Shown here: positions 25,208 through 36,503 of the stretch, in pieces
How positions within the stretch are numbered: position 1 is the stretch's first letter
Layout of the letters: every line of letters starts with the position of its first letter
NCBI RefSeq assembly: GCF_050948215.1
Contig: NC_135149.1
Coordinates: forward strand, 10,521,001-10,585,000
DNA from: Halictus rubicundus
Lineage: Eukaryota; Arthropoda; Insecta; Hymenoptera; Halictidae
DNA length: 64,000 bases
Direction of reading: 5' to 3'
Notes under the pieces: generated by a model
Told to the model about the DNA's origin: nothing
The model's input: only the letters and a program-made list of their open reading frames with translations
Databases searched by the model: none
Program-made: the position numbers and the translations under genes

Positions 25208-27916
25208 GATACAAAGAATTTAATGATCCGTATCTTACATGTTTTGCATACCGCACTGTGACAAATTTCACTAAAATCTTGGCAAAAAGTAAAATAAATA
25301 TGTAAACGTAGATTTTGTGATATCACGCGTCTTATGATTCATCATTTTAGACCTTATATATTTGATAAAGATGCGGTAAAATGTAATGGTAACTTCTGCA
25401 CTTTTGAATAGCCAGGAATTCCTGTAAAAATCCAATAAACTGCCATGACCCGGAACACCATTTTTCATTTCCCGCTGGCTAATCTCTTACACTTCTGATC
25501 TTAAAGAATTACGTACACCTCGGAAGGATAACAGTGGAGTTATATGTATGTGGACATTTTTTTAAGGTATTTCATTGAAAATTATTGAAAGTGGTAGAGA
25601 CGTGAGACGTATTTATAGATTGTGAAGCATATTACGTTATAAGTACTGTCTACCGAACAAGAAGATTATGATACAGATAAATGGTTTGGTGTACGGACCG
25701 GACATGGTATGCCTAGGGCAAGAAAATTGCTGCTCGTACAGGCAAACGCTGAACAGCTTCGATTCAAGGGGTTGAAGAACGAAGTTAATTTCCATAAGAC
25801 CTCGACGTGTCCATTTATCCGAAAAGTATTTACATCAAATTGTGTGCATATAAAATTTTTTTTCATCTCCAATAACAACCAAGATATTCAGGTGGCCTGT
25901 TTTAGAAGCTCACCTTCTATAATCTGATTATAGGTGTACATTGAGTATCTGGTAACTTACGGTAATCGATTTAATCCGCTCTGTAAGATACTTCGGGAAC
26001 GTCAGCTTAAAGTTGCTATGAATTATTAGGGGGTTACGGTAACCTTTCTCCGGGAAACTGAGTTAGAGAAACTAACCGAGATTAGCGATCGTGGCAATTG
26101 AAACGCAACTTACAGTAAAGATAAAAGACACGAGATATTAATAATATCACAAATTGCTTAACTAAATCTCGATAATTTTAGGTTACGATGCCTGACGTCG
26201 GTAAGAATAAGACATTTTTGAACCAGCGGGTAATAAAATCGATGATAAGTAAATGCACAATGTGCACTATGAATTTACTGGTTGCTCGAAGGCATCGATA
26301 TTAAAAAAATTGGCAGACACCAATTCCAATCATAAGTGATAAACGGCGACCCAATATTCGGCGCAATATTTCGCGTACGAGATCAAATAAACGGGCAAAC
26401 GATGACTCCGTATGTGATATACTATTGCGGTAGTGTGGCAAAACTATCGAACGAGAAAGGAGTGGAAAATTCGAATAAAAGTGATAAAAGGCAACCTAGC
26501 GGGCATACGGCGAAGATAGGAAGAAATAATGTACAGGAATTGAAAGAGCAAAGAGTAAAAAGCGGAGATAGAAACAATGTATCGGTATCGATTGTATGAA
26601 AGCAAACAGAAGATGGTTTGGAAACTAACAGGAAACAATAAACTTTTCCTATTATATATAATATACTTTTCCTATTATAATTATAGTAAATGCTTTGAAA
26701 ATCATATGAAGTTTTCTCACTAGTACTTCGTATGAGCATTCTTCCACCAACGGCCATACATTTCGCAGATAACAGGATGACAGGATTTGCTAGGTACGTT
26801 ATACCTAACTTTATTAACGAGTGGATTAATGGGCTAGAAGCTAAGATGAAACATGAAACTTTAGATAAAACTCTCTTCCCGTTGCGTTCCATTTTCTACC
26901 TCTCTGTCTCTTCTTTCTCATTTTATAAGCGCCATAAGAATGAGAAAAAAACACTGAAATGGCCGGAATTACGAAGAAAGTATAGAAAAACTTCGCGAAT
27001 GAAAAATAACAGACTAGAAGCGTCACAGTGATGCAAAGAAAATTCAGATAGAATTGAATGTAAATAGACAACGAGGATCGAAAATATTTTTGTTTGAAAA
27101 AAGTATGAAGAACAGAAGGAGCGGAAACCCCAGTGAAGAAAAACATATGATATATAAAAAAAAGTTACGATACAGGAATCACAAGGCAGAGATATTTTTA
27201 AAAAAGAGAAAGAAGTTAAGCGGCGTGAAGAAAAGAAACAAAGGAAGATGTCATGTCGACGAGAACTGACATGAACAGTGACAGGAAAAACGAAATATCG
27301 AAAATAGAAGAGAGAATGCAGAGAGGGAAAAACGACTACCTTTTTGTCGGTCGCAATTGAGGTTCGTTTATTGTCCGATTATTAATTACTCTCGATATAT
27401 CGAGACCCCGAACACAATCGTAAATAATATCGAGGAAACCGTGCTGTCGTGTCGCGATCATTATTTACCGTGGAGTATTACGTTGCTTCCCGATCGCGAT
27501 TGTTTCGAGAGCCGGTCGAAGAGAGGGTGCAGGAGGCTCTAAATTATGACGCGCGACGAGAAAAAGCCGGATGAAAATCGGGTGCAAAAATTTGGCTAGT
27601 TTCACATTCGACCGCAATCCAATTACTTCCAAACGGAAGATCTCTGCGTACATATGTAGGTGTATACATTCACAGTAATCGATGGCCACCTATAAACCCA
27701 AGTGCGAAATCAAGTGATTAATGGGTTCGATTTTTTGTTACGATGTACGTACAGTAGAATTCCGATAGTTACATGAAAATGGACTAAAAAAACGTTTACG
27801 TATTTACGATTCATGCAGTTAACAAGATAACCAATCATCTATACATGACTTCCCATGTTCATACATGCTTCAGACATTTAAAACTTCCGATCATTATGCG
27901 TTTATGATGTGTGCAA
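25208..27916. other. Gene-free stretch with a purine-rich strand
   Basis: Overlapping open frames on both strands at 26336-27269 (up to 156 codons, minus 26422-26892) show no recognisable similarity. From about 26920 to 27340 the + strand is strikingly purine-rich (GAAGAAAG, AAGAAAAGAAAC and similar), giving Lys/Arg-rich frames on + and Ser/Phe-rich frames on -. A 14-bp palindrome CTCGATATATCGAG is at about 27391. Confidence 0.4.
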
Positions 27917-27992
27917 ATATACCCTACCTGCGTTATGTTTACACTACTCGGCGGCGGTGGCTCTCGAGCTTCTTGGCCCCTCTCGGGGTATA
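27917..27992. repeat. Short inverted-end repeat ATATACCC...GGGGTATA, copy 1
   Basis: A unit of about 76 bp bounded by ATATACCC and GGGGTATA, with internal CTCGGCGGCGGTGG and CTCTCGAGCTT blocks. A related unit with the same ends and order lies at 46393-46473 in the same orientation. It is too short for a gene and is probably a miniature transposon. Confidence 0.55.
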
Positions 27993-29078
27993 CCCCGCGA
28001 TAGTGGGGACAATTCCGCGACCGCTAACTTAGAAGCCTCGGCGACTTATATCTCGGATTCACTGTATGTACTTACCATTGTATCATTTTGGACGTTAGAT
28101 TGCAGTTGCCGAGGGAACAAGAGCTAAGAATTGTGAGCGTTAGTGACGAGACATGGCAATGGACAGGGAGTAATGGCTTTGGCCTAACAATATGTGATAG
28201 ATTGAAAATAATATCAGCTAAGAATACCAACCCCCCATAACTTCCTGGAACCCTCCTTCTTAGAATCTAGAACTCCCATCCTAAAGTTCCTTTTGCCAAT
28301 TCCTTTTGACATTTTTAAGCCGAAGTAAAACATCAACGAAACAATTGTACATTTTTTCTAGAATTTCAATGAACATAGGTCCCTTTCTCGTCTTTTGTCG
28401 GCGCTTCCGGCGCCGCGCCGCGCCGGCGCGTATCCGACCGTGAGCGCTCTTTTAATTATCCGGCAGTGAATGTTTCGGTAGGCCAACAACAGAGAAATCC
28501 TTAGGGAAATATTCGTATATCCTGCAAGTACCGATGCACACTCATAGAAAGCGTTTCGGTCTTTCGAAATACAGCTCGGAGCGTGGCTTGAACGTCTTCG
28601 AGATAACACAATGCAGCTTCACAGTACATGCAAAATAAGCTATACAAAGTATTACAAGCTAATTTTCTCCGGAACCGAAGCTGCTATCGACTTCATTTTT
28701 GGGGGCTAATTAAGCCGTATTTTTTTTTAGTAAAGTGTTTTTTTACTCATTTTTTTGTTCGTATAGCTCGTATCGAACTTCCTGTGAGGTACATTTACAT
28801 TGAGGAGCAAAATTGAACGAATGAAACCGTTTTTTAAAATAGATATTCATTAGAAAAAGTTTCTCATAGGATTTGGTTTTACCAAGTGGACGAGCTGAAA
28901 GAAGCTTGTCCCATTTGGACTAAGTTACAATTTATTTATCACAATACTTTGTTTTACTGTGCTATCGAAAAGGTGGTCAACTATTTAACACGTTCGTTAC
29001 TACTGTTACATCTGATGGCCATAATGTGGCTGACCACAAAGAAATCAGACTCAATCTACTGCGCGCTGTCTGATATAG
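27993..29078. other. Gene-free stretch
   Basis: A very GC-rich patch at 28395-28435 (CGGCGCCGCGCCGCGCCGGC core) stands out from the AT-rich flanks. Short frames at 28358-28609 (-) and 28886-29305 (+) were not recognisable. The latter runs into the repeat that follows. Confidence 0.35.
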
Positions 29079-29537
29079 AGCATGCCTGGCCAATTGGTAC
29101 TCCGAGAGTCGATGACGTAGATCGACTACCCCCACTATCGCGCTCCGATCGTCCGTCCGGCCTTCCGCGACAGGCTGACACGCACCAACGTGAGAAGCGA
29201 ATACGAATTCACTGTAAGGCAGGGAGTTCTAACTTGTTCCCCTCCGAAAACCGCAAGCTCCCCACCATTAGTCAAACCTCTTTTCACTACTACGTACAGC
29301 CGTAGAGTTGGTTGGGCGGCAGTAGCGGCACGGAAACAGGGACGAAGTTCTGTGCACTGCTACATAACGATGAAATGTAAGAGTGGGGGAAGCACCTACG
29401 CGGGGAAAGAGCCGCGTGTGACTCGCGAGCCACACGTTAGAACTATGTACCGTAAGGCAAGCAAGACCGGAGCGCCATAGTGGGGGTAGCCGATTCTACG
29501 TCATCGACTCTCGCAGCACCAATTGCCCAGGCGTGCT
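29079..29537. mobile_element. 459-bp element with about 70-bp terminal inverted repeats
   Basis: The left end AGCATGCCTGGCCAATTGGT continues through GAGAGTCGATGACGTAGA and CTACCCCCACTAT. The right end (29467-29537) is the complement with few mismatches: CCATAGTGGGGGTAGC, TCTACGTCATCGACTCTC, CACCAATTGCCCAGGCGTGC. Between them lies GC-rich sequence including ACTCGCGAGCCACAC. The flanks ATATAG and ATAAAG are a possible but imperfect target duplication. Superfamily is not assigned. Open frames inside are not transposase-like. Confidence 0.75.
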
Positions 29538-29998
29538 ATAAAGGCACGCCGCCCTCGGGACGTCAATGAAGTGGAGAGACACCGAAAAGTAGTTCTGTTA
29601 GTTTCAGCTGCTTCCCCCAAGGTCCGAAGGAAGCCGCTGTGGTGTTTCAGTCGATAAGAATGTGACACTATTCTCGACCCGGTCAAAGGTCTCTATAAAG
29701 ATTTCTCCACATTAAAAAAAGAAGAAACGTCTTGCATTGGGGTTAGAAAGGCCACCAACTCAGGCTTCCCTCACTCTCTCCACCTGCCCTACCTTGTAGT
29801 CGACAATAAGTTACATTGACGTTCAGTCCTTCTAATAAATTTCGGTTGAACATTTGAACTCGGAACATGACACCGCCATTTATTACATTAATAGTTTTCA
29901 TGACTACAATGTCCCATTGAATGAAACGTACATTTTCTGGGGGGATAAACACTGCTGAAGTGTTTTACGGTTTACACGCCGAATTCATACCAGGTGGC
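29538..29998. other. Gene-free stretch
   Basis: Mixed composition with no recognisable gene, RNA or repeat; a pyrimidine-rich run lies at 29763-29795. Confidence 0.3.
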
Positions 29999-30105
29999 TT
30001 CTTGCGAGGCACGCGCCTCTATGACGTACGCAACGTACACCTCTGTTGGCCGGGTTGCCGCATTTTAGGCGGATTTTTAATTAATGATAACTAAAAAATA
30101 ATACT
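29999..30105 (-). repeat. Dispersed repeat, copy 2 (inverted relative to 17797-17897)
   Basis: It contains CGCCTCTATGACGTACGCAA, CGTACACCTCTGTTGGC and GGTTGCCGCATTTTAGGCGG, which are the complement of the core of the repeat at 17745. The two copies differ by scattered substitutions, so the insertion is old. Confidence 0.7.
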
Positions 30106-33100
30106 ATTTTATAATTCTAGCTAGTAAAAAATATGCAAACAGAGCTAAGGTGTAGTTTAATATGCTGTTTAAAATTTTGTTACTTACCAAATACCTACAA
30201 GTCAAAAAAAAATTAGATTAATCCAATTTCACTAGCCTTCCGAGGCTAGGTACTCTCTTAGATCAATTTTCTGCCATTGTTGAAGAAGTACGAAACAATA
30301 TTCCATAAAAGCATTGTTGAAAAGAAAGATTATACTACTAATTAATTTACATTATATTAGTTAAGTTAGTAAAATTCGTCGAACTATTTATATTTTTCCA
30401 CTTTTCATACAAAAGAATATAAAAATATTAGAGAGAACAACTTACAACTATCATAAAAATTTGTCAGTAATTAATGAATCAATAAAAATGTTTGTTCTGT
30501 ACGTTAAAACATACCTATCTTGTATAGTACAGATCTGCAATATACAATGTAATCGTATGCAATTTACAAAAAGGGATTACCTTGGATGCAGCCATTTAAT
30601 CCTCTATAGTGCTATGTCGAGTGTGGCTCGACATCGCATTTCGTTCCTGCAAATCCTATGTCAAGTGTGGCCCGACACCAGCCAGCAAGTCCTGTGCCGA
30701 ACGTGACTCATCATCACATTTGGAAAGCGATATCCTAAGAATATTTGGTCAGAAAGAAAAAATCACGAATATATGCCGTATATTACGGAAATGGGGCAAC
30801 TGCACTTTCGAAAAGAAATTCAATTTCAGTGTTTCGGAATCTAGTTAACCAGAAATTATAATTTTTTATTAATTTTTCATTTAAATGTTAGAAATTATTA
30901 TTAAATGTAGTCGCATAAAATTACTTCTCAAGAACCAAGTTGCACTAATTTATGGGATCATGATAAAAATACTTTCAAGGCCACCTTGAACTCCTTCGGC
31001 TCCATCTTAATCAATGTTAGGAAATGTCGATGAAAATATGTCGAGATACAATGATCGGAACTATGTGGTTACAATACAAGGCCGACGATTTTATTTTTTT
31101 ATACTCTCAAATAATATATATTAAAAAGAAAAAGGAGCAATAAATTAAAAATATATATATTAAAAAGCAAAAAGAATATATTATTCCATTAACCTTGAAA
31201 TAGATATGAAGAAATAGATATATTATTATTTTAGATATGAAATAGATATATTAACCTTGATAACCTTGAAATCTCTGAAAAAATGACATGGAGAAACAAT
31301 AACCTTACCGCTGTATGTGCTCCTTAAAATATTACAACTTTGGCGTGTGCACATTTTTCATAAAATCATACAAACCCACATAAAAAAAGTTGTAAAAAGC
31401 AACCTCCAAATAACTTTTACAAAAAGTATTGCCTCCGCGATGCCGACCAATTGTAGTTTTTTTTTAAAACAGTAATTTCTTTTAAATTCGGTGCGAATAT
31501 TTATGAGACTCGCTATGTGTAACTGTGATCGACACACAATAGGATAGTAACGCTTCAAACATGATTTACCTTGTCAGGCATTCTATTCAATACTATCTTC
31601 AGGAGGTTGTCATTTGTTAACCAAAATGTAGAGATGATGGAAGCAAACATAGCACAGTATTACTATTCATATTCATCCACAAAAGATGTGAAATACGACA
31701 TGATTTGATGAAGAGTCTAATTTCCGTCGAGTGTACAATGGCTGCAAGACGACAAGACGCTCGATTTGTAATTTGTGCCTCGGCGATTGGACGAAACATG
31801 CAGAGTGTCCGATCCCAACGTTTCAACATGAGAGCTGCAAACAAAGTTAGATTGGACACAGTCGTATACAGGCCAAAGACCATTTTGAGATCATGACCGA
31901 CCCTACCAAATAGCAAAACTTTCTTGGACTCGTCACCGTTGAATCTTGCCCTCGACCGGTCAAGCAATCGTTCCAATTTCCGGTCGCAAGTGTACCACGA
32001 AACTAGATATAATTCATTTACCATCACGGAGAATGGACCCTATTCAGAATTTCACCCCAGATTACAACAGAACTAGTCTATTTCAATTATTACAAATAGT
32101 TACATATTTATTCTACTTATTCGTCATGTTTCATTTCAAGAATTGACTTACAAACCGCACTTGATTAGTACAATAATTATTGGTTTCAATGAAATGAGCC
32201 GTTTAGTGCAATAGTAGTGTAAGTCAATATTTATCTGTTTTGTTTAACACCACGTATCAAGGGTTTAATCGTCATTGAATAGTGAAATTCGAAAAGGACT
32301 CTAAGGTGTACAATCATGTTGTAACCGTTTTTACACATAATTTCTTGACACCCTGTACATATAATGCAGGGTTCTTCTGCGAGCCGAGCATGCATGATGA
32401 TGCATGATATTTTTTGATATTAGAAGTCTGGTTAAAATCCTGAGGTTGGAAATCTTTTCCGACTCTTGGAACAGTTATCAGTTATGGATGAAAATGAATC
32501 TGGCTTATATCGATTCCGACTCAGGCTCCGATTCCGTGTCTACGGGGTCGTTTTTGTAAAACATATAAATTCTATAACGTTTACGCGTCAGTTCTTTGAG
32601 TGCGAAATGAAGGTTAAAGAAGCGTATTTGTCTTTACATGCCATATTTCTTTTTTTTTTGTTTATTTATTTATTAAGGTCGCATCAACTACTCAGGTCAT
32701 TAGCGACCACGAAAGAGCTTATGAAATTTATAGCAGTGGATTACATGTATGCATAGTGTAGTGTGAGAGGCTTAATTTTCCTATTTATCGGTTGGATGGT
32801 TCGCTTCAGTAAACGATGATTCTTCGAGGGTCTGATGACTCCCGTAGTCAGAGGTCATCAGATTGGAGATGGGGTGTATAATGCACCCCAGATGCTGGTT
32901 GGTATGTTGAGGTATCACACCACGTACCACTCTTGTCACGTTAACACTTTAATATAAGTGTTCGGTGGAAACGTAAACACGTCTTGACTCGTTGACGGTC
33001 AGGACCGAGCTCCCGCACATGCCAATTTAGTTGACTTCAGATTGAGAGGTTTAGCGATAAAAATGTACCTACATATAATTTATAAAGGAATTAGAGGTAA

Positions 33101-34369
33101 CCCTTAAGAATAATGCTGTTTCGATTCCAGAGAGAATTACAATCTGCAGAATGTAAATAATATATTTTCTACGGAAAACGCTATATTTAATTTTGTTAGA
33201 AGTAATATTCATGAAGAACGTTCGATTCCAAAATGATCGAACCTTTAGTCTCCACGGTTAGTCGAATTGTTTTATGACCACACGTGCCGCAAAAATTTGA
33301 AGTCTCGAATATCCGGATGCCGAATCGCCAGAGCCACCAAAAGAACAACAGCAGATACATACCGCTATAAATCAACATCGTACCTCGCATTCGCAATACC
33401 CTGACAATAAAAAACCGTTATCAGATACACTCACACTTCACACCTTCCAGTAGCTCAATTCGTCAAATATCGCTTTAACACAGAACACAATCAATCACGA
33501 CGAAACCGGTAATTGATGAAAAGCTAACTGTCAGAAAAATGTAGAGCTCGGAGAAACGTACAATTTATTGTACAATTAAAAAAATACGACTTAGACGGAA
33601 AAGTCTGTTTACTCGCACTATCTACGGGTAGTGTGGTCGAGTGAATTCCCATTTACAAAAAAGTGATCTGAAAAAAGTGTATGGTATTATTTGTTAATTT
33701 TTTAAATGCGTAAGGGCGGCAACTTTTATTGTAAAATTGTAACTGCTGCGCACCAATTTCAATACTTAAATCTGATTATTTTGTTCAGACTCTTAATTCT
33801 TATCTTTTATTCCATTGCAATTTTATTCTTTTAGGATTATACAACTTGGCAATTATTTTAGAAATTTAAAGTCATTTTTAGCCGTTATTCATAGTAGACC
33901 ATTTATATTAACGCACGATGAAACTTCTCGAGGTATTATATGCATGATACATGATCCAACATATATGTATGTACGAGTGAAGCAGTTACTGGAAATTTAA
34001 TTCTAATAAAACGGACGATTAAAGTAGGAGTAAAGGGAAAAATACCTTGAGCGTTGTTGAATTGTTTGAAAATTAATATTCATTAAATAGACGATTCTTA
34101 TTTATTGGTAGATATTTATTAAATAAATATATTTCATTTTATTTTTTTTTATGTATTGAGTCTTTTAAATGATTATTAATTTATATCAGTTCAGACCATA
34201 ACCACATTTATATTGATTAATACACTTCCTCATTTGTTTGTTTTCTATCATCAGAAGGATCAGAATCATGGAAACAGTCAACGCATGTTTTTCAAAACAT
34301 ACTCTATAAAAAAATGTGTATATAATTCGTGCAATTTTTAATCATTTTATTTTTAAATAAAATCGCTCA
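30106..34369. other. Long gene-free AT-rich stretch
   Basis: Low-complexity imperfect repeats of AAATAGATAT and AACCTTGA occur at 31100-31280. Positions 32230-32362 end in GACACCCTGTACA, an inverted mariner-like terminus. A 9-bp inverted pair TCTGATGAC/GTCATCAGA lies at about 32829-32860. A membrane-protein-like minus-strand frame is listed separately. Confidence 0.4.
31617..32027 (-). CDS. Unassigned open frame, membrane-segment-like, possible pseudogene
   Basis: A 136-codon frame on the minus strand. It starts from GTG with an ATG one codon later. It has a charged helix-like part (YTCDRKLERLLDRSRARF) followed by a hydrophobic segment (VFGLYTTVSNLTLFAALML). The order recalls insect chemoreceptor C-terminal parts, but the TYLVILLQF-type motif of gustatory receptors is absent and no flanking exons could be chained. 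I do not assign a function. It could equally be chance. Confidence 0.15.
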   Translation of the reverse strand: MMVNELYLVSWYTCDRKLERLLDRSRARFNGDESKKVLLFGRVGHDLKMVFGLYTTVSNLTLFAALMLKRWDRTLCMFRPIAEAQITNRASCRLAAIVHSTEIRLFIKSCRISHLLWMNMNSNTVLCLLPSSLHFG

Positions 34370-34506
34370 ACTTTAAACAGGCATAACTTTCGAACCTGTG
34401 AATTTCTAACATTAAAATTTGGATTTACAACATTTTCTCGCTAAATTCCACACGGTTCCACGAAAGAAAGTTAAAAATTTCTGGTTTTCTGAGGTAAAGT
34501 TTAACC
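34370..34506 (-). repeat. Solo arm of the GGTTAAACTTCAC foldback family
   Basis: Reading on the minus strand: GGTTAAACTTTACCTCAGAA, AGAAATTTTTAACTTTC, ACATTAAAATTTGG-type block and CACAGGTTCGAAAG, matching the arm of 18598-18951. The partner arm is missing. Confidence 0.75.
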
Positions 34507-34593
34507 CTAAAACTGTTTAAATAAACAATTATTTGTAAAGTGCTATCGTTTTACTTAGAGTGTATAAAAAACTCTATTTCATCAGCGAAAGCA
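34507..34593. other. Short spacer
   Basis: AT-rich sequence between two repeats; nothing else is visible. Confidence 0.3.
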
Positions 34594-34596
34594 TAA

Positions 34597-36503
34597 GGGT
34601 CTCTGTATACTTGCCGGGACCGGAGGGTTTTACGTGGGGACTATAGGTCGAAATGCCGTGTTACCGATTATCTGTCGTAAAACGGGCGCCGCCGTCCCGG
34701 CGTTAGAGCGATCCCACCGGCCGCCGTTGCCCGTCGGCCGAGCAAGCGGCTGATCATTACCAGATGGCCTTTCGAGACCGCGTTGACAGTTCCCTGCTGT
34801 GCGTGGCACAAAAAGAAAAAAGGTTTCTCGGGGCTCTACAGCTCCTTAGGTAAACTATCGGTATCCCTCCTCTACAACATTATGGAAATAGGAACCGTAC
34901 CTGCCTCTTCGTGAAACAGCATCACACATCCTTATATATTAACCTAAATTGTACATATATTGTAAAAACGAGAATAGTTGTTTTTTTTTAAGGAAGTATC
35001 CACGTTAGGAAGGGGATCATGCCTTGTGAATTCGATCATTTTTGGGGGACTATGTCTCGAATTTTGATGACATTGAAATATGTTGTGGTCCAAGTGAAAG
35101 TGGAAGAAATCCTCAGGACTCAATCACATGGTAATTTGTAGAATAAGAAGAATTAATTCCACATAAATTGCATCGTTTTGTCTTACGACACGAAAAAATG
35201 TACATGGAAAACTTCTGAATTCTTGTCCATAATGACTTAAAGATGATTAGATGCAAGGTTCCCGGGCAGGAATGCGATGGCGTATCTATATCTTGTCCAA
35301 TGAGACGAGACAGTAGACGTTAACATAGGCGCTCGAGTGCGACAGAGTTGAAGTTACCCTTGCAAGACAATTAGCAAAGGACGCACGCTGGGTGCTTCAT
35401 TGCCTCGGTCTCGTTGGTCAGAGCATAGGTACGAATGCGCGGCCGATTGGATCAGAGTGCAAGGGACAGGCCTCGTTTCACACGTACTTTCGGCTATAGT
35501 CGAGATATTGGCTACAGCGGTCACACATACTATGTTGCGTGTTACGTCGAAGCCAAAACACTGGGACTGCGGGCGCGGCTGAGATGGGCATAGGCAGATC
35601 TAACGATAGACTCCCCAAAAATGGTGGCACTGAAAGAATGGCGACATTAAAATGGTTTTTTTTGGGTTGCGTCGTAAGACCTTACGTACGACGCGACAAG
35701 CACGCGACCAAGGCCAGGTATGAAAATCCTTGTCGACGACCTACCGACCATGGACGTCATAAATCAAAAATCCTTCCGATTGTACCCAGCACTTTCGTAA
35801 TTTTTAAGCCAGCCGAATGCAGCACATGCGGAACCTTGTACACCGTTAGCGTACTAAGATTTACAACCGTAGATGCTTGCGAACCAAATGTTATACGTAT
35901 ATTTCCACTTTTCCAATTTTCCACTATTTCCACCAGCTTTCGAACACACCTTGCAAACCAATGAATTCTAATCATTTTAAACTTGTTCTCCGGAGTTTTG
36001 ACTTATATAATCACTTATAAGATATAAGATATAATTTAACTATGCTAAAATTGATTTGTGAAGCTGATTTTCATCGTTCCATCGTTAAATTAGATTATAG
36101 TTTGAACCATTACTTCTTAACATTACAACTCAGATGAACAATATTCTTTTCTCTACTTCGAACATGGATTGTGAGGCGGATGCTGTGGTGGCACCGGCGG
36201 CCGATGCCACGCGGCCTCTGCCAGTTGGCGGCCGCCGGTGCCGGCGACCCGTGTCGGGCGGCCGAAAACGGATGCCCAACGGCTTGCCCAGCTCTCAGCG
36301 GATGCATAGGCATCCCCGGGGTGTAGAGGGGAGTAAACTGTTCGAGAGTTAGGTAGCGAACCCCCGCTGTGTGCGGGTCTTAGCTTTTGTTGCGAGCATC
36401 TCGAGCGCCTTCTCAGGTTGCCAGCGACGGTCCCGGCTAATATGAAGCAGGAAAACGCGGTAGTATTCATACTAACGCCGGCTCCGGCAAGTATACAGAG
36501 ACC
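34597..36503. mobile_element. Possible piggyBac-like element, about 1.9 kb, with 21-bp inverted ends
   Basis: GGGTCTCTGTATACTTGCCG at 34597 is exactly inverted at the right end (CGGCAAGTATACAGAGACCC, ending 36503). The right flank is TTAA and the left is ATAA, consistent with a piggyBac TTAA duplication with one mutation. Both ends are followed by GC-rich sequence (34600-34850; 36160-36500) that is not mutually similar; the middle is mixed. Frames inside (141 codons at 35539-35964; 139 codons on the minus strand at 36153-36572) do not resemble a transposase. Composite or nested insertion is possible. Confidence 0.6.

Noticed and set aside
26422..26892. 156-codon minus-strand gene
   Set aside because: The frame is open because of the purine-rich opposite strand; several other frames overlap and no domain is visible.
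31617..32027. Insect gustatory or odorant receptor gene
   Set aside because: There is a hydrophobic segment after a charged helix, but no family signature motif and no chainable exons, so it was kept only as an unassigned frame.
32829..32860. CTGATGA motif suggesting a hammerhead ribozyme
   Set aside because: The TCTGATGAC/GTCATCAGA hairpin lacks the required GAAA and cleavage-site arrangement after a stem II.
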